This document shows, piece after piece, positions 30,680 through 39,324 of a DNA stretch of 64,000 bases. The stretch is from Domibacillus mangrovi (GTDB lineage Bacteria > Bacillota > Bacilli > Bacillales > Domibacillaceae). The notes beneath the pieces were generated by a model. That model was not told the DNA's origin and ran no database searches. It saw only the letters and a list, made by a program, of their open reading frames with translations. The stretch's first letter is position 1; the number at the start of each line of letters is the position of its first letter. The DNA is taken from positions 1 through 64,000 of the forward strand of contig NZ_MRWQ01000012.1 in the NCBI RefSeq assembly GCF_001906925.1. The letters run 5' to 3'. The position numbers and the translations under genes are program-made.

Positions 30680-30957
30680 TTTATCCCGCATTAACGGGCA
30701 GTAAGACCCCGCTTCAAGGCGTCGAAAAGAAAAGAAGGATAAGCGGGGGATCAATTGCCCGTAAAAGCCCGATTGGTTCGGGCCGGCCGAAGCCGGTCAC
30801 TCAGGTATTGCCGCAGGACGCGGCGCTCTTTACCTGAGTTCCTTTTTATTCAGTGGGGGATGGGCGGAACGCAGACTAAGATCGTCACGTCCTGTGACAA
30901 CGTCTGCATGATTCACATCGTGTGAACCTAACCCCCACTGAATGAAGTTTCACTTTA
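30680..30957. repeat. Structured dispersed repeat, copy 1 (about 278 bp)
   Basis: This copy matches the reverse complement of 44726-44916 over about 190 bases with few differences. It carries about 90 extra bases at 30702-30792. Nested inverted repeats fill it: CCCGCATTAACGGG, ACCCCGCTT/AAGCGGGG, ACTCAGGTA/TACCTGAGT and ATTCAGTGGGGG/CCCCCACTGAAT. The last pair encloses CAGAC/GTCTG, GTCAC/GTGAC and TTCACA/TGTGAA. It fills the otherwise empty space between leuD and fumC. No ORF of note lies inside. It is probably a non-autonomous mobile or structured-RNA element. Confidence 0.85.
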
Positions 30958-31090
30958 TGAAAAAAGTGATGAAAAGAAGAAAGATGGATGAACTGTTGGA
31001 AATATTTATACGACTATTCTATTTTGTAGGCATGATATGAGGGAAAAAGGGAAACGTGTAAAGAGATGAATTTTGAAGGAGGAATGAATA

Positions 31091-32488
31091 ATGGAGTTTA
31101 GAATTGAACAAGATACACTCGGTGAAATGAAAGTGCCCGCAGATAAATATTGGGGAGCACAGACACAGCGCAGTGTAGAAAATTTCCCCATCGGAACGGA
31201 AAAAATGCCAATTGAAATGATTTATGCATTCGCTCATTTAAAAAAAGCAGCGGCTGTTGCAAATGGTGAACTCGGCAAGCTACCTGAAGACAAAATGAAT
31301 GTGATTATTGAAGCGTGTGATGAAATTTTAACTGGAAAATGGGATCAACAATTTCCACTCGTTGTTTGGCAGACAGGTAGCGGTACGCAATCTAATATGA
31401 ATGTGAATGAAGTGGTGGCGAAACGTGCTTCAGAGCTTGTGGGCAAAGAGGGGTTTATTCATCCAAATGATGATGTGAATATGTCACAAAGCTCGAATGA
31501 TACATTTCCAACAGCTATGCATATCGCAGTGTACGATGAGATTGAAAAGCGATTAAAAGTGGCATTAAAGCAATTTAAGAAGACATTGAAAAAGAAAGAA
31601 AAAGAATATATGGATGTCATTAAAATCGGCCGTACTCATTTGCAAGATGCGACGCCATTAACGCTTGGTCAGGAAATTTCTGGATGGCGTCATATGATTG
31701 TCCGTAGTGAAGAAATGATCGACCAGGCTAAAGAAGGACTACTAAATCTCGCTATTGGCGGGACAGCGGTCGGAACTGGCATTAACGCGGACCCAACGTT
31801 TGGTGATAAAACAGCCAAACAACTGAAAAAGCAGACAGGTTATTCGTTTGTTTCATCGAAAAATAAATTTCATGCGTTAACGAGTCATGATGAAATAGTC
31901 TTTGTACATGGTGCTTTAAAAGCACTAGCAGCCGATTCAATGAAAATAGCCAATGACGTTCGCTGGCTCTCAAGCGGTCCACGAAGCGGCCTTGGAGAAT
32001 TATCGATTCCAGCGAATGAACCGGGCAGTTCCATTATGCCAGGGAAAGTGAATCCGACGCAAAGTGAAGCACTCACAATGGCAGCTGTTCAAGTATTCGG
32101 TAATGATGCAGCCGTCGGATTTGCTGCGAGTCAGGGGAATTTTGAATTAAATGTGTTTAAGCCGGTTATTGTATATAATACGCTCCAATCGATCCGGCTG
32201 TTAGCAGATGGAATTCGATCTTTTGATGAACGATGCGCATTAGGAATCGAAGCGAATCTTGACGTCATTCGTGGATTAATGGAACAGTCGCTTATGCTTG
32301 TGACGGCATTGAATCCGCATATTGGCTATGAAAAAGCGGCGAAAATCGCTAAGATGGCACATAAAGATGGAACAACGCTAAAGAAAGCAGCGCTTGCATC
32401 AGGTTATGTGAACGAAAACGACTACAACCGTTGGATTGATCCGTTGCAAATGGTAAATCTGTCTGAAAAGAAAAAGAAAAAAGAATAA
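31091..32488 (+). CDS. fumC: Class II fumarase FumC (CitG)
   Basis: This fumarase hydrates fumarate to malate in the TCA cycle. It is the iron-independent tetrameric class II type of 465 aa. The superfamily signature [17 protein letters not shown] (about 317-333), the [14 protein letters not shown] block (about 97) and [18 protein letters not shown] (about 177) are all present. AAGGAGGAATGAATA precedes the ATG. The C-terminus ends in a run of lysines. It is followed by a terminator shared with the convergent SASP gene. Confidence 0.96.
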   Translation: MEFRIEQDTLGEMKVPADKYWGAQTQRSVENFPIGTEKMPIEMIYAFAHLKKAAAVANGELGKLPEDKMNVIIEACDEILTGKWDQQFPLVVWQTGSGTQSNMNVNEVVAKRASELVGKEGFIHPNDDVNMSQSSNDTFPTAMHIAVYDEIEKRLKVALKQFKKTLKKKEKEYMDVIKIGRTHLQDATPLTLGQEISGWRHMIVRSEEMIDQAKEGLLNLAIGGTAVGTGINADPTFGDKTAKQLKKQTGYSFVSSKNKFHALTSHDEIVFVHGALKALAADSMKIANDVRWLSSGPRSGLGELSIPANEPGSSIMPGKVNPTQSEALTMAAVQVFGNDAAVGFAASQGNFELNVFKPVIVYNTLQSIRLLADGIRSFDERCALGIEANLDVIRGLMEQSLMLVTALNPHIGYEKAAKIAKMAHKDGTTLKKAALASGYVNENDYNRWIDPLQMVNLSEKKKKKE

Positions 32489-32493
32489 TAAAA

Positions 32494-32534
32494 AGCCATC
32501 TCAAAAGCTAAGCTTTTGAGATGGCTCCCTTTTT
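32494..32534. terminator. Convergent terminator fumC / SASP gene
   Basis: AGCCATCTCAAAAGCT pairs perfectly with AGCTTTTGAGATGGCT, followed by TCCCTTTTT on the plus strand and AT-rich sequence on the minus strand. Confidence 0.92.
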
Positions 32535-32540
32535 AAATAT

Positions 32541-32750
32541 TTACTTTTGGAAGCCGCTTAATTGCTGTTCGGCCATTTGAACAAGACGTTTTGTAATTTC
32601 CCCACCAACAGAACCATTTGCACGGGATGTTGAGTCAGCACCTAACTGAACACCAAATTCAGACGCGATTTCATACTTCATTTGATCAATTGCTTGTTGA
32701 GCACCTGGAGCGACCAATTGATTTGAATTGCTGTTGTTGTTGTTTGCCAT
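32541..32750 (-). CDS. Alpha/beta-type small acid-soluble spore protein
   Basis: This 69-aa DNA-binding protein saturates spore DNA and protects it from UV and heat. The two SASP signatures are present: [20 protein letters not shown] (about 25-44), which contains the germination-protease cleavage region, and [17 protein letters not shown] (about 46-62). The N-terminus is Asn-rich. AAAGGGAGATG precedes the ATG. A sigma-G-type promoter and a folded leader lie upstream. Confidence 0.96.
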   Translation of the reverse strand: MANNNNSNSNQLVAPGAQQAIDQMKYEIASEFGVQLGADSTSRANGSVGGEITKRLVQMAEQQLSGFQK

Positions 32751-32782
32751 TACTGTTCACATCTCCCTTTTCTTGTTTTGGT

Positions 32783-32844
32783 CGGGTCTGACGGAGTTGC
32801 ACCGTCGCGTGTGATTGATCGCCCGGAGCTGCCGGTGCGACCCG
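32783..32844 (-). promoter_or_regulatory. Folded 5' leader of the SASP mRNA
   Basis: Read on the minus strand, CGGGTC (32839-32844) pairs with GACCCG (32783-32788). Together they enclose a CCGG/CCGG hairpin (32823-32835) and a GACGG/CCGTC hairpin (32790-32806) with a 7-base loop. The segment is GC-rich, unlike its surroundings, and lies between the sigma-G promoter and the ribosome site. It could be a stability element for spore mRNA or a regulatory fold; I know of no named class. Confidence 0.5.
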
Positions 32845-32860
32845 TTGTTGATTATGCTAG

Positions 32861-32890
32861 TAGTATGGATTGTACGCACTCATTTATACA
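32861..32890 (-). promoter_or_regulatory. Candidate sigma-G promoter of the SASP gene
   Basis: On the minus strand a -35-like TGTATAA (32884-32890) lies 16-17 bases before CATACTA (32861-32867). It fits the forespore sigma-G pattern (GHATR, about 18 bp, CATNHTA), as expected for ssp genes. Confidence 0.65.
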
Positions 32891-33114
32891 AAGCATAAGC
32901 AGGTAGTTGTTTCCTATTAATGGGGAGTAGACCTCACAAGTATTTTTTTGGATGATATGTTATAGTATTCATACATAATTCTCAGTTAATGGAATAAAAA
33001 GTGGGTGACGCAATTCAAAAAGCGGCTCATCTAATTGCTAAAAAGCAAAAAGTTGAATTGATGCCGTTCCACTTAGGAATCAGCATCATTTTTACGTACA
33101 TGGAAGGTGGGCAC

Positions 33115-34257
33115 ATGTTGAATGATTTTTGGCTCATTTTATTTATGGGTATCATTGGTGCGGTGATTGGCAGTATCACGAATGCAGTAGCCATTCGGAT
33201 GCTCTTCAAACCCCACGAGGCCCGCTACATTGGCAAATGGCGTATTCCATTCACACCAGGACTAATCCCGAAACGACGTGCAGAACTGGCGAAGCAGGTG
33301 GGCAAAATTGTTGATGAACAGTTATTGACACCAGAAACGATTGAACAAAAATTAAATGAACCTGAATTTCGCAGTGAAATGGAATTATTTTTGCAGGCAG
33401 AGGTGAAAAAGTGGATTCAATCTAACATGACCGTAACAGAATTTTTTGAAAAGGTACACATTCCGGAAGTGGGCCTAAAAGTAGAAGCAAAAATAAATGA
33501 ATGGATTGGTCAAAAATACAATTCCATTAAAGATTTTTACAGCGATCAAATTGTAAAAGAATCGCTGCCAGTCGAATGGCTTGATAAAATAGAAAATAAA
33601 ATTCCAGAAGTGTCTTCTTATATTTTACAAAAAGGTATTGAATATTTTTCTGGTGAAGCTGGCCGTTATCGTGTGAAAAGAATGACCAATAATTTTCTCG
33701 CAGAACGGGGCAAGTTTGGTGGGATGATTCAAAAGGTACTTGGCAACACGTCGATTGAAGATAAAATTCGTCCGGAAATGATTAAGTTTTTAACGAGCCC
33801 GGGCACGAAAGACTTATTAAATGTTATTTTGAAAGATGAATGGAATAAAATAATCGAATGGAAGTGGGCCGGCGTAATTGGTAAATTTTCTGATGAGCAG
33901 GTTATAAATCAAGCGAAGACATTCATTGACGGACAACTTGATATTCAAATGATTTTTAATAAGCCAGTATCGGTCTATGCGCTTCCATTTGAAAAAAAAA
34001 TCACTGACGTACTCATTCCAGGAATAATGGATAAAGGTATTATGAAAATCATAGTATGCATTCCGGAATTCATGAAAAAACTGAAAATTGCTGATATTGT
34101 ACGCCAGCAAATTGAAACGTTCTCGATAGCTCGGTTGGAAATGATTGTTCTTAATATAACACATCGTGAATTAAAAATGATAACATTGCTCGGTGCTTTA
34201 CTTGGCGGCTTAATTGGTGTTGTACAAGCACTGATTGTGACAGCATTTCCCACATGA
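33115..34257 (+). CDS. yheB: YheB family membrane protein (DUF445)
   Basis: This 380-aa DUF445 protein has an N-terminal hydrophobic segment (residues 4-22) with the conserved ITNAVAIRMLF and FTPGLIPKRRAELA blocks (about 20-65). A long helical middle region follows, then a C-terminal transmembrane segment (about 358-378). In Bacillus the family is a sporulation-associated membrane protein of unknown role. The start at 33115 follows GGAAGGTGGG; an in-frame GTG at 33001 would add 38 residues that do not look like the family. The usual upstream neighbour yheA is absent here. Confidence 0.85.
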   Translation: MLNDFWLILFMGIIGAVIGSITNAVAIRMLFKPHEARYIGKWRIPFTPGLIPKRRAELAKQVGKIVDEQLLTPETIEQKLNEPEFRSEMELFLQAEVKKWIQSNMTVTEFFEKVHIPEVGLKVEAKINEWIGQKYNSIKDFYSDQIVKESLPVEWLDKIENKIPEVSSYILQKGIEYFSGEAGRYRVKRMTNNFLAERGKFGGMIQKVLGNTSIEDKIRPEMIKFLTSPGTKDLLNVILKDEWNKIIEWKWAGVIGKFSDEQVINQAKTFIDGQLDIQMIFNKPVSVYALPFEKKITDVLIPGIMDKGIMKIIVCIPEFMKKLKIADIVRQQIETFSIARLEMIVLNITHRELKMITLLGALLGGLIGVVQALIVTAFPT

Positions 34258-34306
34258 TCGGGCAATGATTTTCATGTTTTATTTCATATTTTAAACGCGT
34301 ATCTAC

Positions 34307-34486
34307 CTACTGATGGAAAAGAAGTAATTTTCCTTCAGGTGATGTGCATCGATAAGTATAGTTTTCATATGCATGTGCATGTAAAATTTGTGAACCTCGA
34401 TCTTTCGCTTCATCATCTGTTTTGGCTTCAAAAGATTGATCAAGTAATTTTTTTCCGTCTTTTTTAAAAACAGTTAGTTTATACAT
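34307..34486 (-). CDS. yhzD: YhzD-like small protein
   Basis: The 59-aa product (MYKLTVFKKDGKKLLDQSFE...) matches the YhzD-like family: a short beta-rich protein ending in TYRCTSPEGKLLLFH. Function is unknown. The start at 34486 is set by AAGGAGATGG seven bases upstream. It lies between convergent yheB and divergent yhaM. Confidence 0.7.
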   Translation of the reverse strand: MYKLTVFKKDGKKLLDQSFEAKTDDEAKDRGSQILHAHAYENYTYRCTSPEGKLLLFHQ

Positions 34487-34618
34487 GTTCCATCTCCTTG
34501 TAGACATGATACGATTATTGTATCCGATTTTCAGTAAAGAAAAAAGTATGATCTCTATTAAAGGAACATACGATCTGTGGTATAATAAACAGAAGAGTAT
34601 AAAGAGGAGGGTGACGTC

Positions 34619-35563
34619 TTGGATAAAGGAATTACACAGTATGAAGCAGGCGAAAGTGTGGATTGCTTTTTAATGATCAAATCAGCTGTCAAAAGTACAG
34701 CTGTGAATGGAAATCCATATTTAACGCTTATGCTGCAAGATACGAGTGGAGAAATTGAAGCGAAGCTGTGGGATGCAAAAGATGAGACAGTAAAAATGTA
34801 TGCACCGCAGACCATTGTAAAAGTAGCAGGTGACATTCAAAATTACCGCGGACGGATGCAGTTGAAACTTCGTCAAATTCGCCCGGCATCAAAGCAAGAT
34901 GGAATGGATGCAGGAGACTTTCTCGAAACAGCTCCGCTCAGCCAGGAAGAAATGGCCGAGACGATTACGCAGTTTATTTTTGAAATGAAAAATCCCCATA
35001 TACAGCGCATTACCCGTTCTTTATTGAAAAAATACTATCAACCATTTTTTGAATACCCAGCTGCTACGAAAAATCATCATGAATTTGTATCAGGCCTTGC
35101 ATATCATGTTGTATCGATGTTAAAGCTAGCGAAATCCATCGCAGATCTTTATCCATCATTGGATCGTGATTTACTTTATGCTGGCGTCATTTTACATGAT
35201 CTTGGCAAAGTAACGGAATTATCGGGTCCAGTCGCGACGACATATACAGCAGAAGGGAACTTGATTGGCCACATTTCTATTATGGTAAACGAAATCGGTC
35301 AGATGGCGAAAGAGCTTGGCATTGAAGGAGAAGAAGTGATGGTCCTTCAACATGTGGTCTTGTCTCACCATGGGAAAGCGGAATGGGGGAGTCCGAAGCC
35401 ACCAATGATTAAAGAAGCGGAAATGCTTCATTACATTGATAACCTCGATGCAAAAATGAATATGCTTGACCGAGCGATGGAACGAACGAAGCCCGGTGAG
35501 TTTTCTGAACGTATTTTTCCACTCGATAACCGATCTTTTTATAAACCACTGTTTATAAAGTAA
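34619..35563 (+). CDS. yhaM: 3'-5' exoribonuclease YhaM
   Basis: YhaM degrades RNA and single-stranded DNA from the 3' end and is specific to Gram-positive bacteria. The 314-aa protein has an N-terminal OB fold (about 15-90, with [16 protein letters not shown]) and a C-terminal HD domain with the metal ligands in [14 protein letters not shown] (about 162) and [14 protein letters not shown] (about 191-204). It starts at TTG 34619 behind GAGGAGGGTGA. The terminator is shared with convergent prsA. Confidence 0.95.
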   Translation: MDKGITQYEAGESVDCFLMIKSAVKSTAVNGNPYLTLMLQDTSGEIEAKLWDAKDETVKMYAPQTIVKVAGDIQNYRGRMQLKLRQIRPASKQDGMDAGDFLETAPLSQEEMAETITQFIFEMKNPHIQRITRSLLKKYYQPFFEYPAATKNHHEFVSGLAYHVVSMLKLAKSIADLYPSLDRDLLYAGVILHDLGKVTELSGPVATTYTAEGNLIGHISIMVNEIGQMAKELGIEGEEVMVLQHVVLSHHGKAEWGSPKPPMIKEAEMLHYIDNLDAKMNMLDRAMERTKPGEFSERIFPLDNRSFYKPLFIK

Positions 35564-35588
35564 AAAGCACCCGTGAGGGTGCTTTTTT
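35562..35588. terminator. Convergent terminator yhaM / prsA
   Basis: AAAAAGCACCC pairs with GGGTGCTTTTT around GTGA. It is strong and symmetrical. Confidence 0.9.
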
Positions 35589-36504
35589 ACTTTGCTTCTT
35601 TTGATTCTTCATCATCTTTTGGTTCTGATGTTGTGTCATCATTTGTTTCAAATGCGCCTTTTAAGTCTTTATCTATGACTTTCACATCTGCTGCTTTCAT
35701 TTCTTTCTCAAGCTTTGTTTGGAGGGTGTCAGAATCGACTTTTGATTTTTTTACTTCATCTGTCATCTGACTCTTCATGTCTTCGAAAGAGCCTTTTTCT
35801 TTTTGATCCGTAATTTTAATAATGTGATAACCATAATCGGACTTTACTGGTTTACTCACTTCATTTACTTTTAATGTGCCAAGTGCTTCAGTAAACTCAG
35901 GAACGAACTGTGCACGTCCTGCGTTATCAATCCAACCGAGGCTTCCGCCGTTTTCAGCTGAACCAGGATCGGTTGAATATTCTGTAGCAAGTTTGGCGAA
36001 GTCACCGCCATCAGCGAGCTTTTGTTGTACTTCTTTCACTTTTGCTTCATCTTCAACGAGAATGTGGCTTACATTAATTTCAGGCTGCCAAGCATCATAA
36101 TATTTTTTCACTTCATCGTCTGTTACTTTTACATCAGCGAGCGCTGCTTTTTCGCGGAGAAGTTCGAGCTTCAAAAATTCTTTAAAGCCGTCTTCATCAA
36201 GTCCATATTGTGCTAAAAACATTTCATACTGGTCGCCGAGCTGTTCTTTTGCTTTTTTCAATTCTTTTACCAGTTCATCATCCGTTACTTCATAGTTTTC
36301 AGAGAGGACTTTTTTCTGCATTAATTCTTGCAGTGCCTGCTCCATTTGTGGACCGTATTTTTCCTTCATTTCTGCATACAATTCCATGTCGGTAACGTCG
36401 CCTGCTTTTGATGTTGCGATGACGTTGCCGTCGCCAGCTCCATTGCAGCCAGAAAGTGCGAGAACACCCGCTGCTAATGAAAGAGGCAGTGCCCATTTCT
36501 TCAT
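35587..36504 (-). CDS. prsA: Foldase lipoprotein PrsA
   Basis: PrsA is an extracytoplasmic peptidyl-prolyl isomerase anchored by a lipid, essential for folding of secreted proteins and some PBPs. The 305-aa protein has a signal peptide with lipobox LSGC (cysteine at residue 20), an N-terminal SurA-like region and a parvulin domain (about 140-232, with NVSHILVEDEAK and YSTDPGSAENGGSLGWI). It has an acidic C-terminal tail. Its place beside yhaM and near hpr is conserved in Bacillus. Confidence 0.96.
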   Translation of the reverse strand: MKKWALPLSLAAGVLALSGCNGAGDGNVIATSKAGDVTDMELYAEMKEKYGPQMEQALQELMQKKVLSENYEVTDDELVKELKKAKEQLGDQYEMFLAQYGLDEDGFKEFLKLELLREKAALADVKVTDDEVKKYYDAWQPEINVSHILVEDEAKVKEVQQKLADGGDFAKLATEYSTDPGSAENGGSLGWIDNAGRAQFVPEFTEALGTLKVNEVSKPVKSDYGYHIIKITDQKEKGSFEDMKSQMTDEVKKSKVDSDTLQTKLEKEMKAADVKVIDKDLKGAFETNDDTTSEPKDDEESKEAK

Positions 36505-36614
36505 CTAAATAACAACTCCCTAGTTATCTTCTGTCGTATTGTGACAGAAATTTTAGTCTAGATATCAAAAACAACTATAACATAATTCAAGAACATGGAA
36601 AAGGAAAGGCGGAC

Positions 36615-36803
36615 CTAGACGTATAGTATTTCAATGTAAGAAGTGGACAACAAGATAACGATTAAAATATTTACTGTCCGGAAAATTTTTTTATGACGCT
36701 CTTCTGGAATTTCTTTTTGGATACATAGTAAGTTCGTCATTCGATTTATATGGAACAAAATAAATATTGAAAAAATAACAAACGTAATGATAAGCGTAAT
36801 CAC
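36615..36803 (-). CDS. Small two-helix membrane protein, 62 aa
   Basis: The product has two hydrophobic segments (residues 2-17 and about 44-58) separated by a polar loop with KEIPEERHKKIFR. It starts at GTG 36803 behind GGGGGAGG. The longer open frame upstream overlaps the DUF3267 gene and lacks membrane character. I do not recognise the family; a small uncharacterised gene is common between prsA and yhaJ in Bacillus. Confidence 0.55.
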   Translation of the reverse strand: MITLIITFVIFSIFILFHINRMTNLLCIQKEIPEERHKKIFRTVNILIVILLSTSYIEILYV

Positions 36804-36882
36804 AGTATAACCTCCCCCTTTTTCTCCTGTATCAATTACTATATCAAACTGTCGTCTAAAATGAAAACAGAACCCGCCGGCA

Positions 36883-37431
36883 TCAGCGCCAGGCGGGTGG
36901 TTCATCGGGAACTAAAATCTCAAATCCATCCAAATCTTCTTCGATGATTGAGTCTTTAGGGCATGAGACAATTGTTTTTAAATAAAGAAAGTCAAATGAA
37001 CAAATGCCGGTATGAAAAGCCACAGCCATTGTGAAATAGTGTAAATAGTGCGGCAATAGTACCGCGCTGGCTAAAAGAAGGGGCGTCATACTAAAAAACG
37101 GCAATATTAAGCAAGTAATAAATCGGTTTTTGGAGACCGGTTTTCGAGTGGTCACAGTTAAAACGGGCAAAAAAGAATACTTTAACTCCCACGTCATTTT
37201 TGGACGATGCGTGATCAAAGGGAGAAGGTGAAGCAATTTATGAAGCGGATAAACCGCAAGAAGACCGGCAGCGAACCAGGCAAAACCTGTTGCATACAGG
37301 GGCTCTGAATAATAAGATTGCATGGATGAAAAGGCGAGCGTAAAAACAATCATCGTCGTCACGAATGAAACGAAAAACAGTTTATTAAAACCATACGTTT
37401 TTTCGAAATTATAAATTCGCCAGCACTTCAT
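36883..37431 (-). CDS. DUF3267 membrane protein (YhaJ-like)
   Basis: The 182-aa protein has four predicted membrane segments and the DUF3267 block YPLHKLLHLLPLITHRPKM (about 60-78), whose histidines resemble a zinc-peptidase-like site of unknown activity. The start at 37431 follows GGCGGAGG nine bases upstream. It sits directly downstream of hpr, as yhaJ does in B. subtilis. A 19-bp tandem repeat lies in its upstream region. Confidence 0.72.
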   Translation of the reverse strand: MKCWRIYNFEKTYGFNKLFFVSFVTTMIVFTLAFSSMQSYYSEPLYATGFAWFAAGLLAVYPLHKLLHLLPLITHRPKMTWELKYSFLPVLTVTTRKPVSKNRFITCLILPFFSMTPLLLASAVLLPHYLHYFTMAVAFHTGICSFDFLYLKTIVSCPKDSIIEEDLDGFEILVPDEPPAWR

Positions 37432-37446
37432 AAAACATAACCTCCG

Positions 37447-37501
37447 CCGTACATAATAATACATGCCGTACATAATAATACATGCCGTACATAATAATAC
37501 A
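37447..37501. repeat. Tandem repeat, 19-bp unit, about three copies
   Basis: The unit CCGTACATAATAATACATG is repeated at 37447, 37466 and 37485; the last copy is incomplete. It lies between hpr and the DUF3267 gene, immediately before that gene's ribosome site. It may hold repeated operator sites or simply be slippage. Confidence 0.9.
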
Positions 37502-37574
37502 TAATTTACGACGGAAGAGCTTAAAAAGCAAGTGTATTTTTTACGAAAATGAAAACAGCGAAACTGCTAGGTGA

Positions 37575-38147
37575 TTAACCGGATGTTTTTGTTTGTGCTG
37601 CCTGTTTTAATTTTCCGCTCACTTCATCAAAGTCTTTTTCAATATTGTAGATAGATGTTTCAAAAATGTCCATGAAGTCATCGCCGTAAACATTTTTAAT
37701 AATAGCCATCAGTTCAGAGAGATCGGGGAATTTTCCGAATAGTTCACGAAGCGGTGCACTACCTGTAAATACAAGGTTTGTTTCAGGGTCATATTGCTCC
37801 ATTAAGTCGAAAATCAGCTGCTCGCCTTCTTTTGTAATTTCGATGTATGTGTTTCGCTTATCTTCTTCTTTTTTCGAAAAAGTTAAAAACCCACGTTCTT
37901 CTAACTTTTTTGAAAAATTAAAAGCGGTGGATACGTGCATCACGCCGAAGTTTGCAACGTCCGTTATGGAGGCGCCTTTTAAATGATACGCAATCCAAAG
38001 AATATGATGTTCATTAATGTTTAAATCGTACGGTTTAATCCAGCGCTGCCAATCTTTTTCAACGGCTTTCCATAGTGCCTTCGACAATTGTGCCATACGC
38101 TGACTGAACATAAATGCTTCTTTCATCGAATATTGATGATTTGACAT
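37575..38147 (-). CDS. hpr: Transition-state regulator Hpr (ScoC), MarR family
   Basis: Hpr represses protease, sporulation and oligopeptide transport genes during the transition to stationary phase. The 190-aa protein has a MarR-type winged helix (about 25-110, with [20 protein letters not shown] and the wing [14 protein letters not shown]) and the Hpr-specific C-terminal extension. The start at 38147 follows AGAAGGTG; the upstream frame has no ribosome site. Position beside yhaH and hit is conserved. Confidence 0.94.
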   Translation of the reverse strand: MSNHQYSMKEAFMFSQRMAQLSKALWKAVEKDWQRWIKPYDLNINEHHILWIAYHLKGASITDVANFGVMHVSTAFNFSKKLEERGFLTFSKKEEDKRNTYIEITKEGEQLIFDLMEQYDPETNLVFTGSAPLRELFGKFPDLSELMAIIKNVYGDDFMDIFETSIYNIEKDFDEVSGKLKQAAQTKTSG

Positions 38148-38276
38148 ATTTGCACCTTCTTTTTTTATTTTCTCTATCCCATCCCAAATCAAATAGACTG
38201 ATTGATATATATTATGCCAATAAAATAAAAAAATAGAAAGGATTTAATTAACTAAATTTTCGAAATAAATGAAAAT

Positions 38277-38321
38277 AAAAAAGCACGCAGAGGATGTACA
38301 CCATCTTCTGCGCGCTTTTTT
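38277..38321 (-). terminator. Terminator of the yhaH-like gene
   Basis: AAAAAGCACGCAGAGGATG pairs imperfectly with CATCTTCTGCGCGCTTTTT around TACAC. It lies directly after the minus-strand gene and before the hpr promoter. Confidence 0.8.
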
Positions 38322-38688
38322 ACTTCTTTGGAACGGGCTGTGGAAGACTTTCTTGCAAATCTTCTACTGTTTTTTGAAGGCTAGCAATTTCAGATTGCAA
38401 TGCCTGTTTGTTTGGTTCTATACTTTCTTTCCAAAGTGTGGCGTTCACTTTAACATTCCTGATCACTCCTGGAACGTCCTCTTTTGCGGCAACAATGAGA
38501 CGCTTAACGGATTCCTTTACTTGACCGGCATTATCTTTAACTTCCAGCGCAGTCAATTTCGCCGAGACTTGTGCATCTTTCATCTTGCCTCGCGTTTCAC
38601 GGCCGCTCGCAGGTGTGTTTAAAAGAGCTGTTGCTGCACCTGCTGGGAGGCCTATTAATAATCCTATACATAAAGACTTTTTATTCAA
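38320..38688 (-). CDS. yhaH: YtxH-family protein (YhaH-like)
   Basis: This 122-aa protein has an N-terminal glycine/alanine-rich membrane helix (LCIGLLIGLPAGAATALLNT, about 5-24) and a long amphipathic coiled tail, the YtxH layout. The PASGRETRGKMKD segment after the helix is typical. The start is placed at TTG 38688 because GAGGTG lies six bases before it; upstream ATGs lack a site. Its place between hpr and hit matches B. subtilis yhaH. Confidence 0.75.
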   Translation of the reverse strand: MNKKSLCIGLLIGLPAGAATALLNTPASGRETRGKMKDAQVSAKLTALEVKDNAGQVKESVKRLIVAAKEDVPGVIRNVKVNATLWKESIEPNKQALQSEIASLQKTVEDLQESLPQPVPKK

Positions 38689-38787
38689 TCCTTTCACCTC
38701 ATTCATCATTTCTATAGCCAAACGACATACATGTATAGAATAACTTTTCCCGAATCTCATCTTTCACAAACGTATGGAATGGCTCCG

Positions 38788-39198
38788 TTACAGGTGAGCA
38801 CTTATGGATGCCGCAATTTCTTTTAAATTATATGACTCATCATTCTCTTTGAAAACAGGGTGAAAACCGTCATTGGATCCGTAACGGGGGATTAAATGAA
38901 TGTGATAGTGAAATACTGTTTGACCGGCGGTTTCACCGTTATTATTAAGCAAATTAAGCCCATTCGGTGAAAAAGAAGCTTGGATCGCATCTGCAACTTT
39001 TTTGACGGATTCAAATAATGGAGCAGTCAGATTAGGCGTCAGTTCAAAAATATTTTCTTTATGTACTTTCGGAATAACGAGTGTATGGCCTTTTGTCACT
39101 TGGCTAATGTCTAAGAACGCATAAACGTGTTCATCTTCATACACTTTTGCGGAGGGAATGTCACCGTTTACAATTTTGCAAAAAATACAATCATTCAT
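38788..39198 (-). CDS. hit: HIT family nucleotide hydrolase (Hit)
   Basis: This 136-aa histidine-triad protein is probably a nucleoside phosphoramidase of the Hint type. The N-terminal CIFCKIVNGDIPSAKVYEDE provides the zinc cysteines, and the catalytic triad HYHIHLIPRYG is at about 98-108. The start at 39198 follows AAGGAGTG. It is divergent from ecsA, as in B. subtilis. Confidence 0.94.
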   Translation of the reverse strand: MNDCIFCKIVNGDIPSAKVYEDEHVYAFLDISQVTKGHTLVIPKVHKENIFELTPNLTAPLFESVKKVADAIQASFSPNGLNLLNNNGETAGQTVFHYHIHLIPRYGSNDGFHPVFKENDESYNLKEIAASISAHL

Positions 39199-39324
39199 TA
39201 TCAAACACTCCTTTAAGGTTCATTACCAAAATTTTAGCACACAATGACAGGACGGGAAACTGTGTGTACTATCTCTCTTTTTGATACAATACAGTTAATG
39301 GATAAGAAGGAGAGGACGCGCGAT

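Noticed and set aside
33001-33114. An N-terminal extension of yheB from GTG 33001
   Set aside because: A strong ribosome site precedes ATG 33115, and the extra 38 residues do not resemble the DUF445 N-terminus.
37447-37501. A CRISPR array
   Set aside because: The 19-bp units are directly adjacent with no spacers, and there are no cas genes in the window.
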